A stretch of 32,257 bases of DNA from an uncultured Collinsella sp. (GCA_900548075.1 URJD01000002.1:1-32257), one strand, 5' to 3'. Positions 7,049-14,226 are shown, counted from the stretch's first letter. Program-made: numbers and translations. Notes: generated by a model from the letters alone, not told the origin.

Positions 7049-10033
7049 ATGGGCAACACCATGCATCAATACGCCCTCTTTGGGACCGCACAATTTAAAT
7101 ACGATCAGACGATCACGCATATATCGGACCAACACCGACAAATCGTCATTTGCAACAACGGTTCAGACGTACGCTACGTCACTCTTGAAGAGTGGGAAGA
7201 AGCTGGCGCTTTGTTCGATGAACGAGCGCAAATCGAGGGCATCGTCACCAGCGCGAGCCCAGCACGTGACAAACTCGAGCTCTTTCGCAGTCTCTTTACT
7301 TGCCGCAAAGATGTTTACGCTCATGGATATCGCAGAAAAGACGGGGGCATCGGCTATACGCCCGCTTGCGCAAATGAGTGGAAACCGGGAATTTGCCCCA
7401 AAGCAGCCCAACAAAGAATCAGATGCGCGGAGTGCACAAATCGCGTCTTCCCCGAATTAAGCGATGCCACAATCATCGCTCACTTTAAAGGCAAGGACGA
7501 CCGATTCCGTGACGTCCTCGGGCAATATGTGCTCGACAGGAACTGCAACACGAAAGTTCTCGTCATCGATTTTGACAAAGCGGACTGGAAAGAGGCAACA
7601 AATGCCGTACGGCTTGTTGCAAAACGACGGGGCATTAACGCCGCCGTTGAGCGCTCAAGGTCCGGCAACGGCGCACACATCTGGTTTTTCTTCCTCGAGC
7701 CAATCGACGCAAAGGCTGCCAGAGAGTTTGGAAGTTACCTCATAACCGAAGCCGCGGCGCTTAATAAAACAATCACGTTCGAGGCCTTTGATCGAATGCT
7801 CCCCGCTCAGGTCACTATCCCCGATGGAGGCTTTGGAAACCTCATCGCACTTCCCTTTCAAGGCAAGGCACAACGTGGAGGAAACAGCGTATTTGTAGAC
7901 GAGCAATTCGAGCCCTTTCCCGACCAATGGCTCTACCTGTCCCAAATCCAGCTGATTCCGCGCTCGACGGTGCATAATTTGATCGAGGCCACTGGAAACA
8001 ACCCACACGGGCTAGCAACAGTTGCGGTGGCAAACAAAACCAAACGATATGCCCAAAAACCACGAAAGCGGCTACCGCTCACATCGCGAGACTTTCCCTC
8101 ATCGCTGCCCGTCACACAAGCCGATATGCTGTACATCCCCGAGAAGTCTCTGAGTCCAGCGGCTCAAATGGAAATCCGCGGGCTCGCAACATTCGCCAAC
8201 CCGGAATTCTTCCGCGCGCAATCTATGCATCAATCAGTATTCGGTAAACCGCGGCTCATAGACCTCAGTGAGCTTAGAGGCGGCTGTGTCGCGATTCCCA
8301 GAGGCTGCAAAACCAAGCTTGAGCAGCTGCTCCAAGAAACCGGCGTTACTGCCCACTATTTAGACGAACGCCAATCCGATAATCAAATTGTGATGACATT
8401 TAAAGGCGCCCTTCGCCCTGAACAGCAAATCGCCGCTGACCAGATGCTCTCGTACGAAGATGGAATCATGTCAGCGCCGACGGGCTTCGGTAAAACCGTC
8501 ATCGGGGCTTATCTTATTGCCGCCATTGGTCTTCCAACGCTCGTCATCGTTCCCAAGACTGCACTCATAACCCAATGGAAATCCCAGCTCGAGCGATTTA
8601 TCGACATTACGGACAACAGAGAACCCGTCCGAACCCCAAAAGGACGAATCAGCAAGAGGCAGCCTCCGGTCATCGGACAAATAGGAGGAGGCAAAAATGC
8701 CGTAAGTGGCCTCATCGACGTCGCTTCATTTCAATCGCTGTCTGGCAAAGACCGCCAAACCGGAGAGCCAATAGTTAAGGACCTTGTTCGCAATTACGGC
8801 CTCATTATCTGCGACGAATGCCACCATGCCGCCGCGCCGCAGCTCGAGCTTGTTCTCAAGTCTGCCCCGGCCAAATACGTATACGGCCTTTCCGCAACGC
8901 CCGAGCGCTCCGACGGTCTTACGCGGGCACTCTCCATGCTCTGCGGACCGCTTCGCTATGTCATCGATCCAAAAACGCAAGCGATCCAGCAGGGCATCCA
9001 GCGCATCGTACGGCCTCGTTTTACCGGAATTCGACTACCGGCCTACGAGCCCGGTGCAAGCTTCAATCAGATTCTCGACCTTCTGTGCGCGCATACGGCA
9101 AGAAATGAATTAATTGTCGACGACGCCCTCGAAGCCGCATCAAGCGGTCGACATCCACTTGTGCTTTCAAAAAGGAAAAAGCATGCCGAGGAGCTTTGCA
9201 GGCTCTTTCGCGACCGCGGACACGAGCCCATCCTCTTAACCGGGGAAATCGATGCTAAAGAGAGGAAAGCGATATTGAGCAAGCTTCCCGGCTTTGAGCA
9301 CGAGCACAGAATCATTGTTGCCACCGAAAGCCTCCTGAGCGAGGGGTTCGACCTTGCATATCTCGACAACTTGTTTATTGCGACGCCGATAACCTGGGAT
9401 GGCAGCGTAACGCAACAGGCAGGCAGGCTGCATAGAAACTACGACGGCAAACAGCGGGTTGAGATATTCGACTACGTCGACCTGTCGATACCCATGCTCG
9501 CCCGCATGTACCAGAAGAGACTCAAGACCTACGCCAAGCTTGGGTACGAAGTGTATGCAGCAGAAGACGCCAGCCAAGCCGAGGCAAACATCCTAATTGA
9601 CCCTTCGCATTTCCTTGAGGCCCTAAACAAAGATATCGTCAATGCCATGAAGAACGTTTTCATCGCCGCACCCTATGCATCTTCCGCATGCCTTACGAAA
9701 CTCAAGGATTCGCTTACCAGTTCCATGGCTCGAGGAATTAGCATTGAGATCATCATTGCCTCTTATCCACATGATGACGTCAAGGCGGCCTTTGCCGAAA
9801 TGGACATCGACTATTCCGTCAAAACTGAAGGGCGTTTGTGCGCGGCAGTGATTGACGAGGAAACCGTCTGGTACGGAACCATTCCGTTACTGGCTTTTCC
9901 AAAGAAAGAGGATTGCAGCATTCGTTTCAAAAGCAGCGAAGTCGCAGTCGAGCTTTTGGACGAAATCCAGCGAAGAAGAGAACCGAAAGCTGCAGCAACA
10001 GGCGGGACGCCCCCATCACTTGCGGTGGAATAG
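7049..10033 (+). CDS. TOTE-type conflict-system protein: AEP primase, SF2 DECH helicase and decayed PLD-like domain
   Basis: A 994-residue three-part protein. Residues 68-320 match the TOTE archaeo-eukaryotic primase module: L-F-R-S-L-F-x-C-R-K-D-V-Y-A at 78-91, a zinc-type cysteine cluster (C107, C116, C126, C129, around A-C-A-N-E-W-K-P-G-I-C), catalytic D174 and D176 in L-V-I-D-F-D, and H210 in S-R-S-G-N-G-A-H. Residues 455-815 form a superfamily II helicase: Walker A S-A-P-T-G-F-G-K-T (475-483), D-E-C-H (589-592), L-S-A-T-P-E-R, and Q-Q-A-G-R-L-H-R (789-796). Residues 855-975 resemble a phospholipase D nuclease fold, but the H-x-K-x4-D motif reads R929-L-C931-x4-D936, so nuclease activity is probably lost. 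Families of this kind are proposed to act in defence or element conflict. Lower GC than neighbours suggests transfer. The ATG at 7049 has AAGGA 10 bases upstream; an in-frame stop at 6947 bounds it. The last five codons and stop lie inside a palindromic repeat. Confidence 0.85.
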   Translation: MGNTMHQYALFGTAQFKYDQTITHISDQHRQIVICNNGSDVRYVTLEEWEEAGALFDERAQIEGIVTSASPARDKLELFRSLFTCRKDVYAHGYRRKDGGIGYTPACANEWKPGICPKAAQQRIRCAECTNRVFPELSDATIIAHFKGKDDRFRDVLGQYVLDRNCNTKVLVIDFDKADWKEATNAVRLVAKRRGINAAVERSRSGNGAHIWFFFLEPIDAKAAREFGSYLITEAAALNKTITFEAFDRMLPAQVTIPDGGFGNLIALPFQGKAQRGGNSVFVDEQFEPFPDQWLYLSQIQLIPRSTVHNLIEATGNNPHGLATVAVANKTKRYAQKPRKRLPLTSRDFPSSLPVTQADMLYIPEKSLSPAAQMEIRGLATFANPEFFRAQSMHQSVFGKPRLIDLSELRGGCVAIPRGCKTKLEQLLQETGVTAHYLDERQSDNQIVMTFKGALRPEQQIAADQMLSYEDGIMSAPTGFGKTVIGAYLIAAIGLPTLVIVPKTALITQWKSQLERFIDITDNREPVRTPKGRISKRQPPVIGQIGGGKNAVSGLIDVASFQSLSGKDRQTGEPIVKDLVRNYGLIICDECHHAAAPQLELVLKSAPAKYVYGLSATPERSDGLTRALSMLCGPLRYVIDPKTQAIQQGIQRIVRPRFTGIRLPAYEPGASFNQILDLLCAHTARNELIVDDALEAASSGRHPLVLSKRKKHAEELCRLFRDRGHEPILLTGEIDAKERKAILSKLPGFEHEHRIIVATESLLSEGFDLAYLDNLFIATPITWDGSVTQQAGRLHRNYDGKQRVEIFDYVDLSIPMLARMYQKRLKTYAKLGYEVYAAEDASQAEANILIDPSHFLEALNKDIVNAMKNVFIAAPYASSACLTKLKDSLTSSMARGISIEIIIASYPHDDVKAAFAEMDIDYSVKTEGRLCAAVIDEETVWYGTIPLLAFPKKEDCSIRFKSSEVAVELLDEIQRRREPKAAATGGTPPSLAVE

Positions 10034-10082
10034 GGACTGTTTTTAGCTTATCAGCCGCGAATCAATCCCTATTCCACCGCAA
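10020..10082. repeat. Palindromic repeat, copy 3, overlapping the end of the TOTE gene
   Basis: Arms TTGCGGTGGAATAGGGA (10020-10036) and TCCCTATTCCACCGCAA (10066-10082) are a perfect 17-bp inverted repeat with a 29-base loop. The copy matches the one at 6459-6521 almost base for base, including the preceding CATCAC. It contains the TOTE stop codon (10031-10033) and lies between convergent genes (toxin ends at 10098), so it could work as a bidirectional terminator, although only TTT follows on the plus strand. Confidence 0.75.
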
Positions 10083-10097
10083 TTTAGAAGCAGGCGG

Positions 10098-10406
10098 TTA
10101 GCTCAACGGGCCCTGAAATAACTCTTGATGCGAACCCATTCTGACCAGTCGGATCACTGGGTTAGTTTTATGCGGCAGGTAAAGAACAACCACGTCGACC
10201 AGGCCGTCGGATAGATGGAAATCGATGTGACCGTTATAATTACCGCCCGGGTTGGAGAGCTCGTGGGCGCCGTACTCCGCCGGAAGCGAACCATGCGCCG
10301 CAAGCTCGGCGACAGCTGCCTTAAACTCGGTTTTTAGCTGCGGATAGCTGTGCATCGCTCGCTTATAGTCGACCTTAAACTGAGCTTCGACCTTAATCTC
10401 AAACAT
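10098..10406 (-). CDS. YafQ-family type II toxin (mRNA interferase)
   Basis: The 102-residue protein aligns by eye with YafQ, the ribosome-dependent mRNA endonuclease of the RelE superfamily. Corresponding catalytic positions are H48 in G-A-H-E-L, H64 and D67 in H-I-D-F-H-L-S-D, and H93 in R-M-G-S-H-Q-E-L-F, the last being the family's G-T/S-H-x-x-L-F ending. The tryptophan after the acid in E. coli YafQ is not kept, and the segment around 52-66 is slightly longer than the family's. It starts 3 bases after the antitoxin stop codon, the usual antitoxin-first arrangement with coupled translation. If active it would cleave translated mRNA when the antitoxin is degraded. Confidence 0.88.
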   Translation of the reverse strand: MFEIKVEAQFKVDYKRAMHSYPQLKTEFKAAVAELAAHGSLPAEYGAHELSNPGGNYNGHIDFHLSDGLVDVVVLYLPHKTNPVIRLVRMGSHQELFQGPLS

Positions 10407-10409
10407 CGC

Positions 10410-10709
10410 CTAGTCCTCATCGAGGAACGACATCAGCTCATCGACGTTATCGAATGACGGACTATCGTCCGTCAAAATCCCCAGCTCATGGGCCTCGGCG
10501 ATCACCATGGCACGCCTCGTCGCCTCGTTGGGCACCTCCGCCCTTCCTACAATCTCAAAAGGAATCTTTCGCTGATTTACAAGCTGCCGAACGGCAAGAT
10601 TGAGATAGGAATTGAGGCTGAGGCCGACCGAATCCAAGAACTCAGTCGCCTGTTCCTTGAGCCCCTCTTCGATGCGAACCGTCGTAGGCTTAACCGTTGC
10701 AGTAGACAT
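10410..10709 (-). CDS. RelB/DinJ-family antitoxin
   Basis: This 99-residue protein pairs with the toxin. The N-terminus T-T-V-R-I-E-E-G-L-K-E-Q-A (residues 9-21) is the ribbon of a ribbon-helix-helix DNA-binding domain, followed by L-D-S-V-G-L-S-L-N-S-Y-L-N-L-A-V, the DinJ/RelB helical pattern, and P-F-E-I. The acidic C-terminus (D-E-L-M-S-F-L-D-E-D) would wrap the toxin. The ATG at 10709 has a strong GAGGAGG ribosome site. Upstream lies a set of three related half-sites (10735-10789), so the complex probably represses its own promoter. Confidence 0.9.
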   Translation of the reverse strand: MSTATVKPTTVRIEEGLKEQATEFLDSVGLSLNSYLNLAVRQLVNQRKIPFEIVGRAEVPNEATRRAMVIAEAHELGILTDDSPSFDNVDELMSFLDED

Positions 10710-10734
10710 ACGCGACCTCCTCGCCTCGTCTTTT

Positions 10735-10789
10735 GCATCAGTATACCCCGTTTTGATGGCATACTGATGTTAAATAGCATCAGTATGCC
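10735..10789 (-). promoter_or_regulatory. Autoregulatory operator and promoter of the toxin-antitoxin operon
   Basis: Three copies of one half-site are present: GCATCAGTATACC (10735-10747), its inverse GGCATACTGATG (10758-10769) and CATCAGTATGCC (10778-10789). The last two form a perfect 12-bp inverted repeat with an 8-base spacer. On the minus strand the first copy contains a -10-like TATACT (10745-10740), so repressor bound there would block the promoter. The start codon of the antitoxin is 26 bases further. Ribbon-helix-helix antitoxins typically bind such arrays as dimers. Confidence 0.7.
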
Positions 10790-10821
10790 GTTCACATTAC
10801 TATAACAACAGTCACAGCGCC

Positions 10822-11580
10822 CTACATCAGCCCGCTCAGGGCGATGTCGACGGCTTCGTTGAGGTCGTCGGTGATATGCACGAGCTCGGGATCGAGCGGG
10901 CTGATCATACCGGCGTCCATCACCGGGCCGTTGAGCCAGTCGAACAGGCCCTGCCAGTACTCGGTTCCCACCAAAACGAGCGGCATGCGCTTGACCTTGT
11001 GTGTCTGCACCAGCGTGAGCACCTCAAACATTTCGTCGAGCGTACCAAAACCTCCGGGAAACACGATGGCACCCGAGCTGTATTTGACGAACATGGTCTT
11101 GCGCACAAAGAAGTAACGGAAGTCCATGCCGAGGTTCACGTATTTATTGAGCCCCTGCTCGTGCGGCAATTCAATGCCCAGGCCAACTGACTTGCCGTTG
11201 ACACTCGCCGCTCCCCTGTTGACCGCCTCCATGATGCCGGGACCGCCGCCGGTGATAACCGCCACGCCGCGCTGGGCGATTTTGCGCCCGACGGTGCGCG
11301 CCGCCTTGTAAAGCGGATCGGTCTTGGGCGTGCGGGCGCTACCGAAGATGGTCACCGCAGGACCAAGCTCGGCAAGCGCGCCAAAACCATCGACAAACTC
11401 TGCCTGAATGCGCAGCACGCGCCAGGGGTCGGCGTGCAACCAGTCGGTCGAATCCTCGGGCGCCAGCAGGTTGGCGTAGGTGTTGTCCTTAGGAATCATG
11501 GGGCCGCGCATGACCACGGGGCCGCGGCGGTACGTCTCGTCGTAGGCAGGCTCGCCCTCGACGTTCTCATTCTTAATCAT
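10822..11580 (-). CDS. LOG family protein (TIGR00730, cytokinin riboside 5'-monophosphate phosphoribohydrolase-like)
   Basis: Members of this Rossmann-fold family remove the base from nucleoside monophosphates; many are wrongly labelled lysine decarboxylase. Key motifs are G-S-A-R-T at 80-84, G-G-G-P-G-I-M-E-A-V-N-R-G-A at 111-124 and the signature P-G-G-F-G-T-L-D-E at 175-183, which holds the catalytic glutamate. Residues 1-60 are an extra N-terminal stretch compared with the short (about 190-residue) LOG proteins, so this is the longer 250-residue bacterial subgroup. The ATG at 11580 follows AGGAGC. The gene stands alone between the toxin-antitoxin operon and tgt. The actual substrate in this organism is unknown. 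Confidence 0.88.
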   Translation of the reverse strand: MIKNENVEGEPAYDETYRRGPVVMRGPMIPKDNTYANLLAPEDSTDWLHADPWRVLRIQAEFVDGFGALAELGPAVTIFGSARTPKTDPLYKAARTVGRKIAQRGVAVITGGGPGIMEAVNRGAASVNGKSVGLGIELPHEQGLNKYVNLGMDFRYFFVRKTMFVKYSSGAIVFPGGFGTLDEMFEVLTLVQTHKVKRMPLVLVGTEYWQGLFDWLNGPVMDAGMISPLDPELVHITDDLNEAVDIALSGLM

Positions 11581-11605
11581 GGGATGCTCCTATCGAAAAT
11601 AGAAA

Positions 11606-11642
11606 CGGGCGGGGTCGACGCCATGCGCCAAACACCCGCCCG
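11606..11642 (-). terminator. Weak candidate terminator between tgt and the LOG gene
   Basis: On the minus strand an 8-bp stem CGGGCGGG/CCCGCCCG with a 21-base loop is followed by TTTCTATTTT. It lies downstream of tgt, but also only about 25 bases before the LOG start codon, so it could be an attenuator in a shared transcript. I see no gene in the rest of 11643-11801. Confidence 0.4.
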
Positions 11643-11801
11643 AACATCAACTATTCGGTATGGTACCCACGATGTATCAAGTGCTTGCAAGCTATCGGTC
11701 AGCGGTCGCGCAGCCGATGCCGGCGCATGCGATGCCCGGTGCCGGTTGTGCACGGTCGATTGGCACGTGGCCTCGACACCGCGCAAGCGCACCCGCAGCT
11801 C

Positions 11802-12941
11802 TTAGTAATCCACCGCCGCAGGGCTGTTCATCCAGTCGCTCACGAACGCACCGTAACGGCCCTCGATAATGGCCTGGCGAGCACGCTGCATAAGGTTGAG
11901 CAAGTAGTAGATGTTGTGCATCGACAGCAAAATGCCGCCGAGCATCTCCTTCTGCGTGACCATGTGGCGAATGAGAGCGCGGCTGTAGCCGCCCGTGCAC
12001 ACCGGGCAGGTGCAGGTGGGATCGATGGGGCCGTCGTCGTGCGCAAAACGCGCGTTGCGGAAGTTGAGGCGACCCTCGCTGGAGAACGCCGTGCCCATGC
12101 GGCCGGTGCGCGTCGGCAGCACGCAGTCGAACATGTCAATGCCCACACCCACACCGCGCACGAGGGTGGTGGGGTTGCCGACGCCCATCAGGTAGCGCGG
12201 CTTGTGCTTGGGCATGTACTCGCTCACAAGCGGCGCCAGCGTCTCGAACATGGTCTCGTGGTCCTCGCCCACCGAGTAGCCACCGATACCGTAGCCCGGG
12301 AAGTCGCCGCACTCCTCCAGATGGCGCAGCGAACGCAGGCGGAGGTCCAGGTGCATGCCGCCCTGAACGATGCCAAAGAGCGCCTGGTCATCGCGGGTAT
12401 GCGCCTTATAGCAGCGCTCGGCCCACATGCTCGACAGCTCAACGGCGCGCTCGACGTAGGCGCGCGTGGCGGGATAGCCAGGGCACTGGTCCAGCTGCAT
12501 GCAGATGTCGGAGCCGAGCTTCATGGCGATTTCCATGTTGTCCTCGGGCGTCCAGAACACGTGGCGGCCGTCGTAGTCGTTGACGATAAAGCGCACGCCC
12601 TCGTCGGTGAGCTTGACGGCATCGTTGTGGCTGAACACCTGGAAGCCGCCCGAATCGGTGAGGATAGGGCCGTGCCAGTTCATAAACTTGTGCAGGCCAC
12701 CCAGCTCGGCGATGGTGTCCTCGCCGGGACGCATGGACAGGTGATAGGTATTGGCAAGCACGATCTGGGCGCCGAGCTGTTTGACGGTCTCGGTAGGAAT
12801 GCCCTTGACGTTTGCCTTGGTGCCCACGGGCATAAAGATCGGCGTCTCGATGTCGCCGTGCGGGGTGTGCAACACGCCGGCGCGCGCATGCGTCGTCGGA
12901 TCCTCGGCGATCAGATCGAATTTAAAAAGGCTCTGGTCCAT
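11802..12941 (-). CDS. tgt: tRNA-guanine transglycosylase
   Basis: Tgt swaps guanine-34 of tRNAs with GUN anticodons for preQ1, the entry step of queuosine formation on tRNA. The 379-residue protein has the conserved T-D-S-G-G-F-Q-V-F-S with D96, the G-I-V-Q-G-G-M segment (190-196) that binds the base, the nucleophile D272 in F-D-C-V-L-P-T-R, and the zinc site C310, C312, C315 and H342. The length is normal for the bacterial enzyme. ATG at 12941 is preceded by AAGGAG at 9 bases. The gene has its own promoter candidate just upstream. queA and queH lie 3.5 to 6 kb away on the same strand, but are separated by other genes. Confidence 0.97.
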   Translation of the reverse strand: MDQSLFKFDLIAEDPTTHARAGVLHTPHGDIETPIFMPVGTKANVKGIPTETVKQLGAQIVLANTYHLSMRPGEDTIAELGGLHKFMNWHGPILTDSGGFQVFSHNDAVKLTDEGVRFIVNDYDGRHVFWTPEDNMEIAMKLGSDICMQLDQCPGYPATRAYVERAVELSSMWAERCYKAHTRDDQALFGIVQGGMHLDLRLRSLRHLEECGDFPGYGIGGYSVGEDHETMFETLAPLVSEYMPKHKPRYLMGVGNPTTLVRGVGVGIDMFDCVLPTRTGRMGTAFSSEGRLNFRNARFAHDDGPIDPTCTCPVCTGGYSRALIRHMVTQKEMLGGILLSMHNIYYLLNLMQRARQAIIEGRYGAFVSDWMNSPAAVDY

Positions 12942-12978
12942 AAACTGGAACTCCTTGGTTGCGGTTCATACGCAAACC

Positions 12979-12984
12979 ATTATA
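12979..12984 (-). promoter_or_regulatory. -10 box of a tgt promoter
   Basis: A consensus TATAAT on the minus strand would start transcription about 30 bases before the tgt ATG. No good -35 hexamer is visible at 16-18 bases; a short palindrome CGGGTTGCCCG lies directly upstream of the box. Confidence 0.4.
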
Positions 12985-13069
12985 CGGGCAACCCGCAAAG
13001 AGCACCGACTCGACAGAAATTGGCGCAAAGGAAACCTGCCCCCTTGCACCAATGCACTAGGATAAAATT

Positions 13070-13098
13070 GATCCGTTTTCCTCCGTCCCCAACGGATC
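13070..13098. repeat. Short palindrome in the tgt upstream region
   Basis: Perfect 8-bp arms GATCCGTT and AACGGATC surround a 13-base loop containing CCGTCCCC. On the minus strand it is followed by AATTTTAT. It is the outermost structured piece of the gene-free stretch 12985-13389. Its role is unknown. Confidence 0.5.
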
Positions 13099-13120
13099 AT
13101 TTCCAATCTGCTGGCACTCA

Positions 13121-13387
13121 GGGACTGTCCCCAGGTGTCGGCAAGAGTGTCCCTTTCGACTAGTCATTTAAGAACGTCCCCAACGACTATATCTGGAATC
13201 ATCTCCAACAGCCGAGGCAACGCCGATGTTCTAGCAACGTCAGCGAGCGGTCGCCAGAGCGAACAAATTGGCATGAAAAGAGGGCGGCATAGACCTTCTG
13301 GTCATGCCGCCCTCTTTGAATGACAAGTTGTCGCCCTGGTGACCGCGCAGCGTCGGCCCGTTACGGCGTTTGGTAAAACGCCGTAAC
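13121..13387. repeat. Composite intergenic element, copy A (nested hairpins, ends at the SDR stop codon)
   Basis: From left to right: a module with GGGACTGTCCCCAGGTG and AACGTCCCC; an outer stem (13249-13266 pairing with 13328-13344) that encloses a strong hairpin at 13277-13317 (AAAGAGGGCGGCAT... closing on the tetraloop TTCT); then a perfect 12-bp hairpin GTTACGGCGTTT/AAACGCCGTAAC at 13360-13387, two bases from the stop codon of the minus-strand SDR gene. The whole arrangement recurs at 16279-16500 beside queA. The terminal hairpins probably stop or stabilise the minus-strand transcript; no T tract follows, so factor-independent termination is uncertain. Confidence 0.7.
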
Positions 13388-13389
13388 TC

Positions 13390-14190
13390 CTACGGCCGCT
13401 GGCCCATGCCACCCTCGAGGGTGACGGTCTCGCCATTCATGTACTTAAAGTCGGGACCGCAGAGCTGAACGACCACGCGGCCAATTTCCTTCTCGACGTC
13501 GCCGTAGTGGCCCGCCGGCGGCATGTGGACGTTGGCCTTGAACGCCTCGGGATAAGCATCCTGGAAGTTCTCGAGCGCAGCGGTCCAAGCAAGCGGGCAC
13601 ACGATGTTGACGTTGATGCCGTCCTTGCCCCACTCGTTGGCGGCAACGCGGGTCAGGCCGCGGATGCCCTCCTTGGCGGCAGCATAGCTGCACTGGCCGT
13701 AGTTGCCAAACAGGCCGGCGCCCGAGGCAAAGTTGACCACGGAGCCCTTGGTCTCCTTCAGGTGCGGATAGGCCTTCTGCATGTACAGGTAAGTAGCATA
13801 CAGACCGGAATAAATGGCCAGGTTAAACTGATCCATGGTGTGATCGGCGATGGTCACGCCCGAGGCGCTGGCTTGAGCATTGTTGACGACGGCGTCGATG
13901 CGGCCGAACTCCTCAATGGCCTTGTCGATGACGTTCTGGACGACGGCCTCGTTGTCCTGACCGGCCGAAACATCGGCCTGAACGGGCAGAACCTTAACGC
14001 CGTACTCGGCCTCGAGAGACTCCTTGGCGGCCTCGAGCTTGGCGACGTTGCGGCCGGTGATGACAAGGTTTGCGCCCTCCTTGGCAAATGCGATATCGAT
14101 GCCGTAGCCGATAGAGCCAGCGGAACCGTCCTTAAGCGTGGCCTTGCCGCCGCCGGTGACGATCACGGTCTTACCAGTGAAAAGTCCCAT
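13390..14190 (-). CDS. Short-chain dehydrogenase/reductase with an insertion in the cofactor loop
   Basis: An NAD(P)-dependent Rossmann-fold oxidoreductase of 266 residues. Catalytic residues are S156 in F-A-S-G-A-G, Y169 and K173 in S-Y-A-A-A-K; N-N-A-Q at 103-106 is the structural N-N-A-G motif. The glycine-rich loop, normally T-G-x3-G-x-G, is extended: T-G-G-G at 12-15 is separated from G-S-I-G-Y-G (25-30) by about ten residues, giving a FabI-like S-I-x-x-G-I at 26-31. The C-terminus T-L-E-G-G-M resembles many steroid, acyl or sugar alcohol SDRs. Start 14190 has AAAGGAC 7 bases upstream; the frame runs open to 14238. An 18-bp leader motif shared with pepV precedes it. The substrate is not deducible; gut relatives carry several bile-acid hydroxysteroid dehydrogenases of this fold, but that is no evidence for this one. 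Confidence 0.85.
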   Translation of the reverse strand: MGLFTGKTVIVTGGGKATLKDGSAGSIGYGIDIAFAKEGANLVITGRNVAKLEAAKESLEAEYGVKVLPVQADVSAGQDNEAVVQNVIDKAIEEFGRIDAVVNNAQASASGVTIADHTMDQFNLAIYSGLYATYLYMQKAYPHLKETKGSVVNFASGAGLFGNYGQCSYAAAKEGIRGLTRVAANEWGKDGINVNIVCPLAWTAALENFQDAYPEAFKANVHMPPAGHYGDVEKEIGRVVVQLCGPDFKYMNGETVTLEGGMGQRP

Positions 14191-14208
14191 ACAAAGTCCT
14201 TTCAAATC

Positions 14209-14226
14209 GCGACGGGCACGCCCGCC
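14209..14226 (-). repeat. 18-bp leader motif ahead of the SDR gene
   Basis: Identical to the minus-strand GGCGGGCGTGCCCGTCGC at 4731-4748 before pepV and placed at nearly the same distance (18 bases) from the start codon. The rest of 14227-14484, between the divergent SDR and coiled-coil genes, shows no further gene; a possible -10 TATCAT for the coiled-coil gene lies at 14446-14451. Confidence 0.6.

Noticed and set aside
11577..11792. A 71-codon minus-strand frame between tgt and the LOG gene
   Set aside because: No ribosome site, no conserved pattern, and it spans the candidate terminator and overlaps the LOG start.
11685..13163. A 492-codon open frame on the plus strand
   Set aside because: Antisense of tgt, and it runs through the tgt promoter and the composite element.
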